Assembly (NCBI RefSeq): GCF_026157085.1 | Contig: NZ_JANPVN010000001.1 | Coordinates: 1,364,001 to 1,428,000 of the forward strand | Length of the DNA stretch: 64,000 nucleotides | Reading direction: 5' to 3' | From: Sphingomicrobium arenosum | GTDB taxonomy: Bacteria > Pseudomonadota > Alphaproteobacteria > Sphingomonadales > Sphingomonadaceae | Shown: piece after piece, positions 1-11,099 of the stretch | Layout of the letters: the number at the start of each line of letters is the position of its first letter | Position numbering within the stretch: the stretch's first letter is position 1 | Made by a program: the position numbers and the translations under genes | The notes under the pieces: generated by a model | Seen by the model: only the letters and a program-made list of their open reading frames with translations | Told to the model about the DNA's origin: nothing | Databases searched by the model: none

Positions 1-1
1 C

Positions 2-3382
<3,381 letters not shown>

Positions 3383-3424
3383 TAGCGACGGGGGCTCCGG
3401 CCCCCTCGCCTCTCCGACCTGAAC

Positions 3425-3465
3425 AAAAAAGCCCCCGGTGCCGCATGGCGCCGGGGGTTTTTTTT
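3425..3465. terminator. Bidirectional rho-independent terminator
   Basis: An 11-bp GC-rich stem (left arm CCCCCGGTGCC, loop GCAT, right arm GGCGCCGGGGG with one G-T pair) is flanked by a run of eight T on the plus strand and six A on the other side. It therefore works for rpoC (plus) and for the convergent gene ending at 3468 (minus). Confidence 0.9.
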
Positions 3466-3467
3466 GC

Positions 3468-3857
3468 TTAGTCCGCGTAGCGGTGGTCGCCGGGACCGTC
3501 GTAGAGAAGCGGCCATTGCATCGTCAGGCGCTGTGCCCTTGCGCCCTCCTCTCCCCTCAGTGACGCCGAGATGAGCAGCGTCTCTCCGTCGTCGCCGCAA
3601 ATACCCCGCACCTCGAGGATCCTGGCCGCCTGGCCCACGAACGCTCGGATGGTGCCCAGTTCCGGGTAGGTCAGCGCGCGCCCGCCGATAATCACCTGAT
3701 CGAGCCGATAGGAACCGGTCTCGCCGCGCTGCCGCGACAGGGAGAGTGATGACCCGGCATGTCCGGCGCATTGCCAATCGACCGTCCGGGTGGTCGGTTC
3801 GGGCGTGGACGCTGCCAAGGTGCCCCCCATCGCCGCGACGATCATACTCATGAGCAT
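3468..3857 (-). CDS. Hypothetical small secreted protein
   Basis: A 129-residue protein of unknown function. The first ~17 residues (MLMSMIVAAMGGTLAAS) look like a short signal peptide, so it is probably periplasmic. The mature part is mixed alpha/beta in character with two cysteines (in DWQCAGH and RGICGDD) that could form a disulfide. The start was chosen because GGGGGAC lies about 8 bases upstream of this ATG and the signal peptide begins directly there. It is convergent with rpoC and shares its terminator. I recognise no family. Its codon use is like the neighbours, so I think it is a real chromosomal gene, but the support is moderate. Confidence 0.6.
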   Translation of the reverse strand: MLMSMIVAAMGGTLAASTPEPTTRTVDWQCAGHAGSSLSLSRQRGETGSYRLDQVIIGGRALTYPELGTIRAFVGQAARILEVRGICGDDGETLLISASLRGEEGARAQRLTMQWPLLYDGPGDHRYAD

Positions 3858-3951
3858 TCGTTATGTCCCCCGTTACGCAGACAGCGCGAGAAGCGCTCTC
3901 CGGATCGCTGTCGACCCGGATAGCGCCTTCTTGCATCGTAAGAGTTAATCG

Positions 3952-4089
3952 TTAGCAGCCGTCGCCGTTGATCACGTCCTCGCCGCATTCGCCGGCCGAC
4001 TTGATGTCCTCGCCCAGCCCCTGGACCGCATTGCATGCCGACAGGGCCAGACCGGCGGTGATCATGGCCATGGCCATCAGTTTGCGCAT
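3952..4089 (-). CDS. Entericidin-like small lipoprotein, copy 1
   Basis: A 45-residue lipoprotein precursor. The N-terminus MRKLMAMAMITAGLALSACN is a complete lipoprotein signal with lipobox LSAC and acylated Cys19. The following AVQGLGEDIKSAGE matches the entericidin (EcnA/EcnB) family core, N-[AT]-V-x-G-x-GxDIxxAG; that family is small membrane-associated lipoproteins linked to a stationary-phase toxin/antidote pair in enterobacteria. GGGAGG lies 7-8 bases before the ATG. Unlike E. coli entericidins, the short mature part ends in CGEDVINGDGC, giving two extra cysteines that the neighbouring copy also has. Family membership is clear; a toxin or antidote role here is inference. Confidence 0.8.
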   Translation of the reverse strand: MRKLMAMAMITAGLALSACNAVQGLGEDIKSAGECGEDVINGDGC

Positions 4090-4215
4090 TTCATTTCCTC
4101 CCAAAATGCATTCATTTCGCGCTTCTTTTGGAAGGGCGAAGCAGGACTGTCCAGCCGCCATGGGGGCGGCACGACAAGAGCCTCGCGGCTGCGGCATTGA
4201 CGCATCATGAACCAC

Positions 4216-4252
4216 GAAAAACCCCGCCCTTCCGAGGGGGGGAAGGACGGGG
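4216..4252 (-). terminator. Rho-independent terminator after entericidin copy 2
   Basis: On the minus strand an imperfect inverted repeat (CCCCG-C-CCTTCC on the plus-strand left side against GGAAGG-A-CGGGG on the right, one mismatch) is followed by TTTTT. It lies 28 bases downstream of the stop of the entericidin gene at 4280-4420, so the two paralogues are probably transcribed separately. Confidence 0.75.
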
Positions 4253-4279
4253 TATTCGCTTGTCGCTGTAAAGCGGTGC

Positions 4280-4420
4280 TTAGCAGTCGCCGCCGTTGAT
4301 GACGTCTTCGCCGCATTCGCCAGCCGAGCTGATATCTTCGCCGACACCCTGAACGGTGTTGCAGGCCGAAATGGCGAAGGCACCGGCGATCACCGGAATC
4401 ATGAGGAACTTGCGGATCAT
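4280..4420 (-). CDS. Entericidin-like small lipoprotein, copy 2
   Basis: A 46-residue lipoprotein precursor and close paralogue of the gene at 3952-4089. The signal MIRKFLMIPVIAGAFAISAC ends in lipobox ISAC (Cys20). The mature peptide NTVQGVGEDISSAGECGED then VINGGDC keeps the entericidin core and the same two additional cysteines as copy 1. AGGGAG lies about 7 bases upstream of the ATG. The gene is too short for ordinary gene finders and an overlapping longer frame exists, but the paired homology and both ribosome binding sites make it convincing. It follows thyA on the same strand after 76 bases and is followed by its own terminator. Confidence 0.8.
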   Translation of the reverse strand: MIRKFLMIPVIAGAFAISACNTVQGVGEDISSAGECGEDVINGGDC

Positions 4421-4496
4421 GCACTTTCTCCCTGTCTAGGTAGGGAGGAAACGTCAACGCGCGCAAATTGGTTGCCGTTGCGGCGGCGAAATGTCT

Positions 4497-5291
4497 TCAG
4501 ACCGCGACCGGCGCCTTGATGTGCGGATGCGGATCGTAACCGATGAAGCTGAAATCGGTCGGTTCGTAGTCGAACAGGCCCTGCCCGCGATCCTCGATGA
4601 CGAGTTGCGGGAGGGCACGCGGATCGCGCGACAATTGCGTGCGCGCCTGTTCGAGATGGTTCGAATAGAGATGCACGTCGCCGCCGGTCCAGACGAAGTC
4701 GCCGACCTCGAGCCCCGTCTCGCGCGCGAGCATGTGGGTGAGGAGCGCGTAGCTGGCGATGTTGAAGGGCACGCCGAGGAAGAGGTCGGCGCTGCGCTGG
4801 TAAAGCTGGAGCGACAATTTGCCGTTCGCGACATGGGTCTGGAACAGGCAGTGGCAGGGTGCGAGCGCCATTGCCTCGAGCTCGCCGGGGTTCCACGCGC
4901 TGACGATCTGGCGGCGCGAGGCGGGGTTGGTGCGGATCTGCTCGACGAGAAGCTTGATCTGGTCGATCGTCTCGCCGTCGGGGGTTTCCCAGCGGCGCCA
5001 TTGCTTGCCGTAGACGGGGCCGAGATCGCCCTTGTCGTCGGCCCATTCGTCCCAGATGCTGACCTTATTGTCCTGGAGGTAGCGCACGTTGGTGTCCCCG
5101 GCGAGGAACCACAGCAGCTCGACGATGATCGAGCGCAAGTGCAGCTTCTTGGTGGTGAGGAGCGGGAAGCCCTTCGAGAGGTCGAAGCGCATCTGCGCGC
5201 CGAAGACCGAGAGGGTGCCGACGCCGGTGCGGTCGTCCTGGGCGGCGCCCTCGTCGAGTATGCGCTGCATGAGATCGAGATATTGCTGCAT
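4497..5291 (-). CDS. thyA: Thymidylate synthase
   Basis: Makes dTMP from dUMP using methylene-tetrahydrofolate in the cytosol. The 264-residue length equals that of E. coli ThyA. The catalytic Cys146 sits in APCHCLFQ, and the phosphate-binding RR pair (ASRRQIV), the [12 protein letters not shown] segment and the C-terminal HIKAPVAV tail are present. The gene follows the methyltransferase by 24 bases and is probably in the same minus-strand operon as prfB. Confidence 0.98.
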   Translation of the reverse strand: MQQYLDLMQRILDEGAAQDDRTGVGTLSVFGAQMRFDLSKGFPLLTTKKLHLRSIIVELLWFLAGDTNVRYLQDNKVSIWDEWADDKGDLGPVYGKQWRRWETPDGETIDQIKLLVEQIRTNPASRRQIVSAWNPGELEAMALAPCHCLFQTHVANGKLSLQLYQRSADLFLGVPFNIASYALLTHMLARETGLEVGDFVWTGGDVHLYSNHLEQARTQLSRDPRALPQLVIEDRGQGLFDYEPTDFSFIGYDPHPHIKAPVAV

Positions 5292-5315
5292 GGGTTCAGC
5301 CTAGGCGAACCCGCC

Positions 5316-6080
5316 TCAATCGCAAGGCTCGATCATGCTCGGCACGGGCAATTCGCCGACGACCTTGAACGTCGCGAAATAGGCATCGCCGCCTTCGAGC
5401 TGGCTCATGTCGACACGTTCGAGGCCGAGGGCATTGAATTCGCAGTCGAGGCGCCTTGGCGGCATGCCGTGACGCTTGACCGGGCGGTCGGCGTCGACGA
5501 CGACGACGAGGCCGTCTTCCTTCAAGGCCTGGCGCAGGTTCCAGAGGAACTGATAGGGCTCGGCGACCTCGTGATACATGTGGACGAGGAAGATGCGATC
5601 GAAGCTGGCGTGCGGCAGGCGCGGATCGTCGGCCTCGCCCAATTGCACCGCGACATTGTCGAGTTCCTCGCGCTGGACGCGCTGGGCGAGCGCGTCGCGC
5701 ACGACGGGCTGGATGTCCTGCGCGACGACGCGGCCGCGCGGGCCGACCGCGCGCGCGAGGCGGACGGTATAATAGCCCTCGCCCGCGCCGATGTCGGCGA
5801 CGCTCATGCCTTCGGTGATGCCGGCGAGGTCCATCACGGCCTCGGCCTCGCCCAGCCGGTCGCGCGCATCCTCGGTCGAGAAGCGGTCGGAGACGATGGG
5901 GGCGACCGGGCGGTCGATGGTGGGAAAACCGTCCTCATCGACCTGCGGGGCCTTGTCGCAGGCGGTGAGGGCGAGGGAGAGTGCGAGGGCGATGGCGGTG
6001 GTGCGGGGAACGAGGTGGCTCCCCTCCCCTCGATCCCCTCCCCTGAAGGGGCGGGGAAGGTTTTTTGTTCTATTCGACAT
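5316..6080 (-). CDS. Class I SAM-dependent methyltransferase with lipoprotein-like signal
   Basis: A 254-residue protein with a Rossmann-type methyltransferase domain: VADIGAGEGYYTVRLA is motif I, VVAQDI the next acidic strand, and IFLVHMYHEV motif IV. The substrate is unknown. Before the domain comes a hydrophobic segment ALALSLALTACDK with a plausible lipobox (LTAC), so the enzyme may be membrane-anchored in the periplasm, which is odd for a SAM enzyme. The only usable start is an ATG that overlaps the last codons of prfB by 11 bases, giving a long basic leader (NLPRPFRGGDRGEGS) encoded by a GC palindrome. No GTG or TTG start lies closer to the hydrophobic stretch. Similar proteins commonly follow prfB in sphingomonads. 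Confidence 0.85.
   Translation of the reverse strand: MSNRTKNLPRPFRGGDRGEGSHLVPRTTAIALALSLALTACDKAPQVDEDGFPTIDRPVAPIVSDRFSTEDARDRLGEAEAVMDLAGITEGMSVADIGAGEGYYTVRLARAVGPRGRVVAQDIQPVVRDALAQRVQREELDNVAVQLGEADDPRLPHASFDRIFLVHMYHEVAEPYQFLWNLRQALKEDGLVVVVDADRPVKRHGMPPRRLDCEFNALGLERVDMSQLEGGDAYFATFKVVGELPVPSMIEPCD
6035..6066 (+). terminator. Terminator-like palindrome within the methyltransferase leader
   Basis: On the plus strand CCCCTCCCC, loop TGAA, GGGGCGGGG (one mismatch in nine pairs) is followed by AAGG and six T. It has the form of a terminator for transcription moving rightward, against prfB and the methyltransferase, and it is at the same time coding sequence for the methyltransferase leader. 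A further CCCCTCCCCT lies just before it at 6021-6030, so this may be a degenerate copy of a GC-palindromic repeat. Confidence 0.5.
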
Positions 6081-7206
6081 CGTCGTCGTCCACGACCTCG
6101 ACCGCCTCGCCGGTGACGCGCTGCGACAGCGCGGCGGCCATGAAGCGATCGAGATCGCCGTCGAGGACGTCGCCCGGCGCGGTGGAGACGACGCCGGTGC
6201 GAAGGTCCTTCACCTGCTGATAGGGCTGGAGGACATAGGAGCGGATCTGGTGGCCCCAGCCGATCTCGGTCTTGGAGGCGTTGGCGGCATTGGCTTCTTC
6301 CTCGCGGCGCTGCAGTTCGGCCTCGTAGAGGCGGGCTTTCAGCTGCTTCATCGCCTCGGCCTTGTTCTTGTGCTGCGAGCGCTGCGACTGCGAGGCGACG
6401 ACGATGTTGGTGGGAATATGGGTGATGCGCACCGCGCTGTCGGTCGTGTTGATATGCTGACCGCCCGCGCCAGAGGCACGGTAGGTGTCGATGCGAAGGT
6501 CGCTCTCGACGATCTCGATGTCGATGTCGTCGTCGACTTCCGGGTAGACCCAGACGCTCGAGAAGCTGGTGTGGCGGCGCGCCGAGCTGTCGTAGGGGCT
6601 GATGCGCACGAGGCGGTGCACGCCGCTCTCGGTCTTGGCATAGCCATAGGCATTTTCGCCCTTGAGGAGGAGCGTCGCCGACTTGATGCCCGCCTGTTCG
6701 CCGGCGTGATGGTCGACCAGTTCGACCTTCATGCCGCGCCGCTCGGCCCAGCGGGTGTACATTCGGCTGAGCATCTCGGCCCAGTCCTGGCTCTCGGTGC
6801 CGCCCGCGCCGGCATGGACTTCGACATAGGCGTTATTGGCATCGGCCTCGCCCGCGAGCAGCGCCTCGACCTTGTCCTTCTCGGCCTTGTCGGCGAGTTC
6901 GCCGAGGCTTTTCAGAGCATCGTCGACCATGGCGTCATCGCCCTCGGCCTCGGCCATTTCGATGAGTTCCAAGGTGTCTGCGAGCTCGCGCTCCATCCGC
7001 TCGGTGGCCTTGATGGCGGTGTCGAGGCGGGTGCGCTCGCGCATCACCTCCTGCGCCGCCTTGGGGTCGTCCCACAGCGTCGGATCCTCGACCTTGTCGT
7101 TGAGCTCCTTCAATCGCTTCTTGGCCTTGTCCCAGTCGAGGAAGCGCCGCAAGAGGTTGGTGGCGGCGTCGATCTGGTCGGCAAAACTTTGCGCTTCTGC
7201 GCGCAT
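6070..7206 (-). CDS. prfB: Peptide chain release factor 2
   Basis: Recognises UGA/UAA stop codons in the ribosome A site and triggers peptide release. The GGQ peptidyl-transferase motif is present (RASGAGGQHINTT, residues about 248-250), as are the RF2-type WVYPEVDDDIDIEI strand and the VHAGAGGTESQDWA segment. The codon-recognition tripeptide, SPF in E. coli, reads SPY (RISPYDSSARRHTSF). I place the start at the ATG giving MRAEAQ, because the longer frame would need a TTG. The frame is continuous: there is no in-frame UGA and no programmed frameshift. It lies between mrcA and the methyltransferase, 72 bases after mrcA. Confidence 0.97.
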   Translation of the reverse strand: MRAEAQSFADQIDAATNLLRRFLDWDKAKKRLKELNDKVEDPTLWDDPKAAQEVMRERTRLDTAIKATERMERELADTLELIEMAEAEGDDAMVDDALKSLGELADKAEKDKVEALLAGEADANNAYVEVHAGAGGTESQDWAEMLSRMYTRWAERRGMKVELVDHHAGEQAGIKSATLLLKGENAYGYAKTESGVHRLVRISPYDSSARRHTSFSSVWVYPEVDDDIDIEIVESDLRIDTYRASGAGGQHINTTDSAVRITHIPTNIVVASQSQRSQHKNKAEAMKQLKARLYEAELQRREEEANAANASKTEIGWGHQIRSYVLQPYQQVKDLRTGVVSTAPGDVLDGDLDRFMAAALSQRVTGEAVEVVDDDDVE

Positions 7207-7278
7207 GGGCAAATTCCGTTCGTCAGTGGCGCCGAAAAAACCTTCGGCGCGATCATCAAGATGCGGTCGGGCGCGGGG

Positions 7279-9810
7279 TTAGTAAATCCCGCCCTCCCTT
7301 TGCAAGAAATCGCTTGCGTCGGGCTGCGCCTCGGGCTGCGGGGCCTGGCGCACGACGGCGGGGCGGACGGCGACCTGTTCCTCCTCTTCTTCCTCGCGCT
7401 GGCGGAAGGAACGGCGGGGTTCGGTCTTGGGCTGGAACGCCTCCCAGATGACGGTCGAGAGGCGCTCTTCCTCACGCGGGAAGGCGCCATAGACGCGCTC
7501 GCCCGTGCGGCGGTCGATGCGCACGAAGCTGATGCCCTCGGGTGCGACAAAGGGCGTCTTGGGCGCATCGGCGAGCGCCTTTTCGGCGAATTGCAGGAAG
7601 ACGGGGCCCGCGACGCTGCCGCCCTGGACCCAATTGCCGCCCATGTCGCGATTGTCATCATAGCCGATATAGGTGCCGGTCACGACGTCGGGGGTGCCCC
7701 CGACGAACCAGACGTTGGTCGGGCCGGTGGTGGTGCCGGTCTTGCCGAACAAGGGGCGGTCGAGCGCGGCGAGGCGCTGGGCGGTGCCGCGGGTGACGAC
7801 GCCTTCCATGACATGGACCATCTGATAGGCGGCCATGGCGTCGACCAGCTGGCGGCCCCGCTTGGGCGGGCGCGGCATGGCGCCGCCGTCCCAGTCAGCC
7901 GCGTTGCAATTCTCCATCGCGGCGCAGCGATTGTCGGCGCGGTAGATGACCTTGCCCGAGCGGTCCTGGACATAGTCGATGAGGCTGGGGCGCACTTCGC
8001 GGCCATGGTTGGCGAGGATGGCATAGGCGTTGGTGAGCGCCATCGGCGTGACCTCGCCCGCGCCCAGCGCCATGGAGAGATATTCGGGATGATCGCCGAG
8101 ACCGAGCTTCCTGGCATTGGCCATGACCTTGCCGATGCCGGTGTCGCTGGCGACGCGCACGGTCATGAGGTTGCGCGACTGTTCGACCCCCCAGCGCAGC
8201 GTCTTGGGGCCGGCATATTTGCCGTCGAAGTTGCGGAAGCATTTCTCGCCCAGCGCCGCACCCTGCCAGACGCAGAAGGGCGCATCGACCACGGTCGAGG
8301 CGGGCGTGTAGCCATTTTCGAGCGCGGTCAGGTAGACGATCGGCTTGAAGGCCGAACCCGGCTGGCGATTGGCCTGGGTGGCGCGGTTGAAGCTTGACCC
8401 CAAGACATCGAAGCCGCCCTGCATGGCGAGGACGCGGCCGGTGTCGACCTCCTGCGCCACGAAGGCGCCGCCGACGAGCGGGATCGAGCGCAGCGCGAAG
8501 CTGCCGTCGCCCTCGTCCTTGACGACGATGATCATGCCGGCGCTGAACTGGTCGAAGGCGATCCCGCCGCCACCGCGCACCGGCATGGTCGCGGCCGAGC
8601 GCGGCAGGGTCGCGGTCTCGCCGCCGACGAAGCCGATGGTGGCGCTGCCGCCTTCCTTGGACAGGACGACGGCCTTGCGCCAGTCGCCGAAACCGGTGCC
8701 GACATTGGCGATCCGGAGCTGGCTTTCCCAATCCTCGGTCATGTCGACGGTCATGCCCAGATCGCGCCAGCCGCGCGGCCCGTCGAAGCGGGCGAGTGCT
8801 TCGCGCAGCGCCTCGGCGGCGGCGTCCTGCATGACAGGCTTCATCGAGGTGCGGACCCACAGGCCGCCCGAATAGATGCCATTCTCGCCGTCCTCGGCAT
8901 CCTCGCCATAGCGATCGAGCAGGTCGCGGCGCACTTCCTCGAGAAAATAGCCGCCGCGCTCGACGAAGGCCTGCGCACTGCCGGTGGGAATGGCGGTCAG
9001 GTCGGTGGCGATGGCGGTATCGCGCTGGGCGTCGGTGATGAAATTGTTGGCCGCCATCTGGGTGAGCACATAGTTGCGCCGCGCGGTGGCGCGCTCCTTG
9101 TTGCGCACGGGATGATAGTTGCTCGGCCCCTTGGGGATGGCGGCGAGATAGGCGACCTCGTGGAGGTCGAGTTCATCGACATCCTTGTCGAAATAGGCAC
9201 GGGCAGCGGCCTGGACGCCATAGGCGTTGCGGCCGAGGAAGATCTCGTTGAGGTAGAGGGCGAGGATTTCCTGCTTGGTCAGCGTGTCCTCGATGCGGAA
9301 GGCGAGGACGGCCTCGCGGATCTTGCGGAGCACCGAATAATCGTCATCGCCCGACAGGTTCTTGGCGACCTGCTGGGTGATGGTCGAGGAGCCGCGCGAG
9401 CGCCCGCCGCCGGTGACGGTCTTGACGGTGAATTCGCCGATCGCCGCGACGAGGCCGGGATAATCGATGCCGCCGTGGGAGAAGAAGGTCTTGTCCTCGG
9501 CGGAGATGAAGGCCTGCACGACCTGGTCGGGATAATCTTCATAGGCCAGTTCGACGCGGCGCTGGCGCGCATAGGAGCCGACCAGTTCGCCGTCATAGCC
9601 GCGCACCATGGTCGGCAGGCTCGGGCGATAGGCGAGAATTTCCTCGCGGCTCATGGTGTTGGCGGCGGCGAGGAACATCACGCCCATGAGAAGGAGGAAG
9701 CCGGCCAGCGCGGCATAGGCGCCGAAGCGGAACCAGCGCTTCTCGCGCCAGGGGTCGAGATGCCGGTGCACGCGCGCGTTGAACGCGACCATATCGGGAA
9801 GACGGGCCAT
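7279..9810 (-). CDS. mrcA: Penicillin-binding protein 1A (bifunctional glycosyltransferase/transpeptidase)
   Basis: A class A PBP of 843 residues that polymerises and crosslinks peptidoglycan. An N-terminal cytoplasmic tail is followed by one TM helix (about 29-51). The GT51 domain starts with catalytic Glu105 in FISAEDKTFFSHGG and continues with GSSTITQQVAKNL. An OB-like insert follows. The transpeptidase domain has S486-A-F-K489, SRN at 545-547 and KTGT at 690-693. The C-terminus has a Glu/Arg-rich low-complexity tail (RQREEEEEEQ). AGGAG precedes the ATG. The gene sits between a periplasmic amidase and prfB on the same strand, and the amidase-PBP pairing points to coupled wall synthesis and remodelling. 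Confidence 0.97.
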   Translation of the reverse strand: MARLPDMVAFNARVHRHLDPWREKRWFRFGAYAALAGFLLLMGVMFLAAANTMSREEILAYRPSLPTMVRGYDGELVGSYARQRRVELAYEDYPDQVVQAFISAEDKTFFSHGGIDYPGLVAAIGEFTVKTVTGGGRSRGSSTITQQVAKNLSGDDDYSVLRKIREAVLAFRIEDTLTKQEILALYLNEIFLGRNAYGVQAAARAYFDKDVDELDLHEVAYLAAIPKGPSNYHPVRNKERATARRNYVLTQMAANNFITDAQRDTAIATDLTAIPTGSAQAFVERGGYFLEEVRRDLLDRYGEDAEDGENGIYSGGLWVRTSMKPVMQDAAAEALREALARFDGPRGWRDLGMTVDMTEDWESQLRIANVGTGFGDWRKAVVLSKEGGSATIGFVGGETATLPRSAATMPVRGGGGIAFDQFSAGMIIVVKDEGDGSFALRSIPLVGGAFVAQEVDTGRVLAMQGGFDVLGSSFNRATQANRQPGSAFKPIVYLTALENGYTPASTVVDAPFCVWQGAALGEKCFRNFDGKYAGPKTLRWGVEQSRNLMTVRVASDTGIGKVMANARKLGLGDHPEYLSMALGAGEVTPMALTNAYAILANHGREVRPSLIDYVQDRSGKVIYRADNRCAAMENCNAADWDGGAMPRPPKRGRQLVDAMAAYQMVHVMEGVVTRGTAQRLAALDRPLFGKTGTTTGPTNVWFVGGTPDVVTGTYIGYDDNRDMGGNWVQGGSVAGPVFLQFAEKALADAPKTPFVAPEGISFVRIDRRTGERVYGAFPREEERLSTVIWEAFQPKTEPRRSFRQREEEEEEQVAVRPAVVRQAPQPEAQPDASDFLQREGGIY

Positions 9811-9868
9811 GCCTTGCTCCTAGCGCCGCGCGCCCGGCCTTACAATGAACCGAATCGGGCGGGCGCGA

Positions 9869-10759
9869 TCAGTTGCCGGCGCGGCGCGCAAGGTCGGCCT
9901 CGATCGCCTGCGCCAGCGCCTCGACCAGCGGGGCGCGCCCGCCGGCGCTGCCCAGCCGCGCACCGTCGGCGCTGTTGGTGATATAGCCCGCCTCGAGCAG
10001 CACGCCGGGGACCTGGCCGAAGCGCAGGACGTAGAAATTGGCGAATTGGTGCGGGGTCGGGCGCAGCGGCACGTCGCCCACCGCCTCGGCGCGCCGGAGG
10101 ATGCGGCGGGCGAAGGCGGCCGACTGGCTCATCTGATCGCGCAGGGCGAGGTCGGTGAGGAGGAATTCGACGGGCGCATCGGCATCGGACACGACCTGTC
10201 CGACGCGCTCGGCCTCGGCCTGCGCCAATGCGGCGGCCTCGGTGGTGGAGGCGATGTCGGCGAGCGAATAGACGGTGACGCCGGTGGCGCCCGCATTGGG
10301 CGCGGCGTCCATGTGGATGGAGACGAACAGGTCGGGCGACAAGCGCCGGGCGAGGTCGGCGCGCTGGTCGAGGGTCAGGGTGGCATCGCCGTCGCGCGAC
10401 AGGGCGACACGCACCTGACCGCGCTGCGCCAGTCGGTCGCGCACCTCGCGCGCCATGGCCAGCGTCAGGTCCTTTTCGCGGGTGCCGCCCACCCCCACCG
10501 CGCCGCCGTCGCGCCCGCCATGGCCGGGGTCGATGAGGACGAGCGGCGCATCGGGACGCGCGGCCTCGCTGATGGTGATCTCGGCGATGGCATCGCTGAG
10601 TTCGAGCCGGACGCCGCCGCGCCGCGCCTCGCCGATCAGCGCGGTCTCGGCCTCGCGCCGCTGCGCCTCGGCACTGTCGTGCTCGGGCGCGGGGGCGAGT
10701 AGCCAGAGTCCGCCGAAGACGGCCAGCGCGATGAGGGCCAAGGGAAGAAGTCGCTTCAT
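9869..10759 (-). CDS. N-acetylmuramoyl-L-alanine amidase (Amidase_3)
   Basis: A zinc amidase that cleaves the bond between MurNAc and the stem peptide. The 296-residue protein begins with an uncleaved-type membrane anchor or signal (MKRLLPLALIALAVFGGLWLL) and a short AMIN-like linker (RLELSDAIAEITISE). The catalytic domain follows with VLIDPGHGGRDGGAVG (first zinc His at ~80), LFVSIHMDAAPN (second His) and GVLLEAGYITNSAD (catalytic Glu). This is the AmiA/B/C fold, though shorter than E. coli AmiC. It precedes mrcA by 58 bases and is divergent from rne. Confidence 0.93.
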   Translation of the reverse strand: MKRLLPLALIALAVFGGLWLLAPAPEHDSAEAQRREAETALIGEARRGGVRLELSDAIAEITISEAARPDAPLVLIDPGHGGRDGGAVGVGGTREKDLTLAMAREVRDRLAQRGQVRVALSRDGDATLTLDQRADLARRLSPDLFVSIHMDAAPNAGATGVTVYSLADIASTTEAAALAQAEAERVGQVVSDADAPVEFLLTDLALRDQMSQSAAFARRILRRAEAVGDVPLRPTPHQFANFYVLRFGQVPGVLLEAGYITNSADGARLGSAGGRAPLVEALAQAIEADLARRAGN

Positions 10760-11099
10760 TCCCCTGCCCTATCGCGGCGAGCGTTTCGGAAAAAGGCCTG
10801 TCGGCATGGCGACACCATCTTGTAACGGGCGAATCGCGATGCTACCTCGTGAAGCGTCGAACCGGGGATACCCCCGTGCGTTCGACCCCGCGGGCGCCGC
10901 CCTGGCACCCCGAGAAGAGGTTGACGCTGCATGAGCCATCAAGGCGCCCATCTGACGCACGCTGCAAAGCGGCGCGGCGCGTGGCCCATGCATGCAGACG
11001 CATATTTCCAGTCACTTGCGCCCGTCCCGATGATGCGGACGCGCGCCCCCAACACGCCGGTATGCGAGGCGATCCTCGATCCCGGCCGGAGAATGTTTA
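10760..11099. other. Divergent intergenic region between the amidase gene and rne
   Basis: A 340-bp region that must hold the promoters of the leftward amidase-mrcA operon and of rne, including a long rne leader. RNase E genes are usually autoregulated through the 5' leader. I see no strong hairpin and no clean sigma-70 promoter; TTGTAA at 10820 with a poor -10 seventeen bases later is the best candidate and is weak. No convincing gene is present. Confidence 0.4.

Noticed and set aside
6070..7206. Programmed +1 frameshift in prfB
   Set aside because: The frame is continuous from the start to the stop; no in-frame UGA is present near the beginning.
5791..8397. Long open frame on the plus strand, opposite prfB and mrcA (868 codons)
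   Set aside because: It is antisense to two genes with complete motifs; long antisense frames are normal in high-GC DNA, and its product has biased, repetitive composition.
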